From contig NC_057924.1 of the NCBI RefSeq assembly GCF_018873765.1, forward strand, positions 8,618,001 through 8,682,000: DNA of 64,000 nucleotides. The letters run 5' to 3'. Source of the stretch: Telopea speciosissima. Its lineage: Eukaryota > Streptophyta > Magnoliopsida > Proteales > Proteaceae. Below, piece after piece: positions 58,802 through 64,000 of this stretch; position 1 is the first letter of the stretch, and the number at the start of each line of letters is the position of its first letter. A model generated the notes under the pieces. That model was not told where the DNA came from. It ran no database searches and saw only the letters and a list, made by a program, of their open reading frames with translations. A program made the position numbers and the translations under genes.

Positions 58802-59833
58802 TAATTTTTGGCTATTCTTTTGTTCTGCTTTAGTGCTTTAGCCTGAAACCTGATTTGGACCATATATCAAACATGTATGTATAGAGAAATATTGTTGAAG
58901 AAAACAAATTAAAATAGAATTTATTTCTGCTAGAGAAAATAAAAGAAGGTTGAACGTTGTGAATTGTGATGTTGATGGGGAATTTCACATTTACCACAAA
59001 AAATTTTAGATGAAAATGCAAAACCCATATCAAATCAACAATAATTCTTATAGTTAGAATGATTAAGTAACGGATGCGTATTAGTAATGGTGAGAATACA
59101 AGCTTTTGAGTGGTGATATTTACCTTTATGTTAGATGTGGCTTAAGAGGAAGGAGAGAGCTACACAAGGGACTGAGATTTAATGGCTGATTGGAATTTAG
59201 AAGTGTAAGAGTTGAGGTCCACGGAGTATGAGGAGCCAAAAATGTCACCCTCCGAAGCTAACTGTGACTTGGGTTCATCTGGAAGCAAATGATAATTTTT
59301 ATGGTCATTAACTGATCTCTTTGATCAAGTCAGTCTGAACATGGATTTAGGTATCGGTATTGTATTGATCATATCGATCATTAATATCAGTATCATATCC
59401 ATATCGATCATCGATACTGATACATATCAGTTGATATGATTGAAAATTGTTTTTTATACTAGAATCGGCCCGAAAGAGGTATTGGTATTAGTATCTATAC
59501 GATGACGGATACCACCGCCAATGCCATGAACTAAAACTTTGATTATGAGGTTTCAAGAAGTAAAATTGAATTTAAATCTGGCAAATGTTATTAATCGATT
59601 CTAGAACATCTCCTTTATAACTCACCATATGGGTAAGCCACTAAATTTTTTTTTAAAGTAACAAAATATAATTAAGAATAATATGAGAAACTCATGGCTA
59701 GAGCATTACACAAAATACACAATCATGGATCAGAAATAGGCCACACCAGCATAGACGTCACTGATAGAACCCTCCTCGTCAGCGAGTCAACCAAACTGTT
59801 ATTCTCCATTGGAGCCAAAGTGAAAATACACTT
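58802..59833. other. Gene-free DNA upstream of the terpene synthase relic
   Basis: AT-rich sequence that would have held the promoter of the pseudogene. At about 59345-59540 it carries GGTATCGGTATTG and ATCGATC words ending GCCATGAACTAAAA, a family also seen near 46970 and 55300. I see no other feature. Confidence 0.4.
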
Positions 59834-60041
59834 TGGGGAAGATGAGGGAAATCTGATCACTTGACTCTTTAATTTTAGTCGGTTTTGTCACGAGCATTTT
59901 GATCATTAGATTCCTGAAACTAATGTGTCCAACGTTGTAGACTAACTGATCAACTAAAGTGTTACAATGTTGGGGACACATGTAACGTTGTAAAAGTTCA
60001 TTTGGACAAATGGGCATTTTGAAAGGAGAACTTGACAAAAA
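59834..60041 (-). repeat. Single arm of the 27467-29042 inverted-repeat element family
   Basis: GGGGAAGATGAGGG(A), TTTAATTTTAGTCGGTTTTG, CCTGAAACTAATGT, and ATTTGGACAAATGGGCATTT with AAAAACCC at the end appear in the same order as in the right arm at 28815-29042. No complementary arm is nearby, so it is a solo or deleted copy. Confidence 0.65.
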
Positions 60042-60412
60042 CCCAAAAAAAATTCTTCGTTTTCTTGTCCTCACGAAAGCACCTTTAAATACCTACCCAT
60101 AACCCTCGAAGAAATGGCTCATATCAGTATGCTGGAGGCAGTAACAGGGAAGCAAGGTGAAAAAGGCCATGAAAAACTCTCAATTGGGGCTTAACCATAA
60201 AATAGTACAAATCCTAGGTGTCACTAAAGAAGGAATCAAAATTTAAAAAAACAAACCTTAATCATAAACTAAAACCATAAAAAAAAACACTAAAACCCAA
60301 CACCTCAATATATCGTTTCAGATTGCTAGCTGCTAGCCGGAAAGAGTAAGAAAAAGGTGTCGAAAACATCACAACAAGAATAACATGGCAAAATAACCGA
60401 GAGAATGATCCA

Positions 60413-62783
<2,371 letters not shown>

Positions 62784-62861
62784 CTCTCTCGCTCGCTCTC
62801 TCCCTCTCTCCCTCTCTCCCTCTCTCGTCCCTCTCTGCTAAGGGTTAGGGTTTAGGGTTTC
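62784..62861 (-). promoter_or_regulatory. RPL8 CT-rich leader and telo-box
   Basis: Immediately upstream of the start codon (62784-62834) the minus strand is almost wholly GA/purine-rich (CT-rich on the plus strand), a microsatellite-like 5' leader. At 62841-62860 the minus strand reads two overlapping AAACCCTAA telo-boxes (telomere-like motif). Telo-boxes near the transcription start are a known feature of plant ribosomal-protein and translation-factor genes. I did not find a TGGGCC/T site II element close by. Confidence 0.7.
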
Positions 62862-63310
62862 GAAGAGGCGAAAGGGTAATGGCGAGACTATATAGGACCA
62901 TAGGAGGGGTCAAGCGGCATTGGCTGAACTCATTATTCCCATTTTGTCCTTCACTTACCATTTCATTTACATATGTAACTGGGTCGAGCAAGGCGAACCA
63001 AAACGACCCCGAAACGGCAAACCCGACCCAGGCTAGAACAAAGACTTCAAGGCGAGGTTACTTTATACGGAGCCAAGTTTGGCCAGTCCAATCTGGTCAA
63101 TGCTCATGTTAGGGAGTTCTGATCTTTCGCACATACATGTGGTTGCCTCTCAGATGCACGTTTACTTGCACGTACATGTAGATGATACACTTTCCATTTA
63201 GGAGTCGGGAGTCAGATCAACCAGCATAATTAGGGGTTTAAATCATGATATCGGTACCATAGCAATCATTACGATACAGATACCAATATAGATATTGATG
63301 CGGATATCAA
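62862..63310. other. Upstream region of RPL8
   Basis: This stretch should contain the RPL8 promoter. It is GC-richer near the gene and becomes AT-rich with ATATCGGTACC-like words from about 63245. The open frame at 62879-63112 overlaps promoter DNA and resembles no family. Confidence 0.4.
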
Positions 63311-64000
63311 CGACAACAACAACTCAACTTTATCCTAATCAAATGGGGTTGGCTACATGAATCCTTTCAAAACAAAATATGGAAAGGAAAGTATGAGGGA
63401 TGAAGAATAATAATGAAGAAATGAGATGAGGAAAGTGAGAAATGTAAAGTGAATCATTGCCCTCCAAAATGCCCTATCAGAGGTCATACTTGGCACAAGA
63501 CCTAGACTATGCATGACATTTTTCACAATCTAACCTATGATCATTTTAGGCATGCCCCTAGCTCTTTTAGCCCCTTCAATCGGAATCAGATCACTCCTTT
63601 TTACTGAGAAAGTCCATGAACATGGCTAAACCACCTCAGACGATATTTTTGGAGTTTGTCCCTGATCGAGGCAACTCCCACATTAGCTCTAATACGTTCG
63701 TTCCTCACTTTATCCTTCCTAGTTTTTTCTTACATCTATCTGATATAACCTTTTTTAAAGCCTTAAAGGAATGTGTCGATCGCACAGTACTCCGGTCACA
63801 CTTCTCCACTTCATCTATCCCATTTTAATTCTTTGTGAAACATTGTCATCCATGTCACCTTCTTTGTGTATGATAAATCCCAAATATTTATAATAGTCAC
63901 TTGGAGGTATCTCTCTCTTCTCAATTTTCACTATGTCATCATCTCTCATAGTGTGCCTAAAGTTATACATCATATACTCCATTGTCTTTGATCTACTAAT
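63311..64000 (-). mobile_element. RTE-like LINE fragment, cut by the window edge
   Basis: The left edge (ACAACAACAACTCAACTTTA, GGTTGGCTACATGAATCC) is the 3' tail on the minus strand, as at 36934. Rightward, plus-strand text complementary to the reverse transcriptase C-terminus appears (ATCATTTTAGGCATGCCCCT near 63540, CCTTCAATCGGAATCAGATC near 63575), with ATGTCACCTTCTTTGTGTAT near 63855. It is more decayed than the copy in the FYVE gene and continues beyond 64000. Confidence 0.75.

Overview
This is a stretch of plant nuclear DNA. Intron-containing genes of flowering-plant type (an NPH3-like BTB protein, a plant FYVE protein, the mitochondrial editing factor ORRM2, a terpene synthase relic and 60S ribosomal protein L8) sit widely spaced in AT-rich DNA packed with plant transposable elements. 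Terpene synthase sequence, long introns and the element families fit a woody dicot or magnoliid-type angiosperm; I cannot name the species. Exon boundaries below were derived by hand from splice sites, reading frame and remembered family sequences, without transcripts.

Layout. 1-6487: no genes; small elements (a Mutator-type MITE, a TRIM retroelement of about 280 bp, TRIM LTR relics, a fold-back element). 6493-19775: one complete 13.3-kb Ty3/gypsy chromovirus (Tekay/Del-like) on the minus strand, with 2.83-kb LTRs, a 5-bp target duplication, PBS and PPT. Its gag-pol is broken by many frameshifts, and a separate plus-strand ORF region lies between gag and the right LTR. 22513-25068: NPH3-family gene (+). 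27080-35535: a gene-free cluster of elements bounded by readable target-site duplications, including a hAT MITE inside a Mutator-type fold-back MITE. 35899-46526: a 1274-aa FYVE protein gene (+) with a LINE, a truncated LINE tail and a hAT transposase relic in its introns. 48311-54715: ORRM2 (-), with a tandem duplication inside its transit-peptide exon. 55847-58801: terpene synthase pseudogene (-). 60413-62783: RPL8 (-), with telo-box and CT-rich leader. 63311-64000: a LINE cut by the window edge.

The genes do not form a pathway. RPL8 is a cytosolic ribosomal protein, ORRM2 acts in mitochondrial RNA editing, the FYVE protein probably binds phosphatidylinositol 3-phosphate on endosomes, and the NPH3 protein is probably a cullin-3 ubiquitin-ligase adaptor. 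The most unusual items are the extra divergent ORF in the chromovirus, the duplicated ORRM2 exon with GC splice donors, the two interleaved repeat types of the FYVE protein, and the CG versus CNG differences between the two LTRs.
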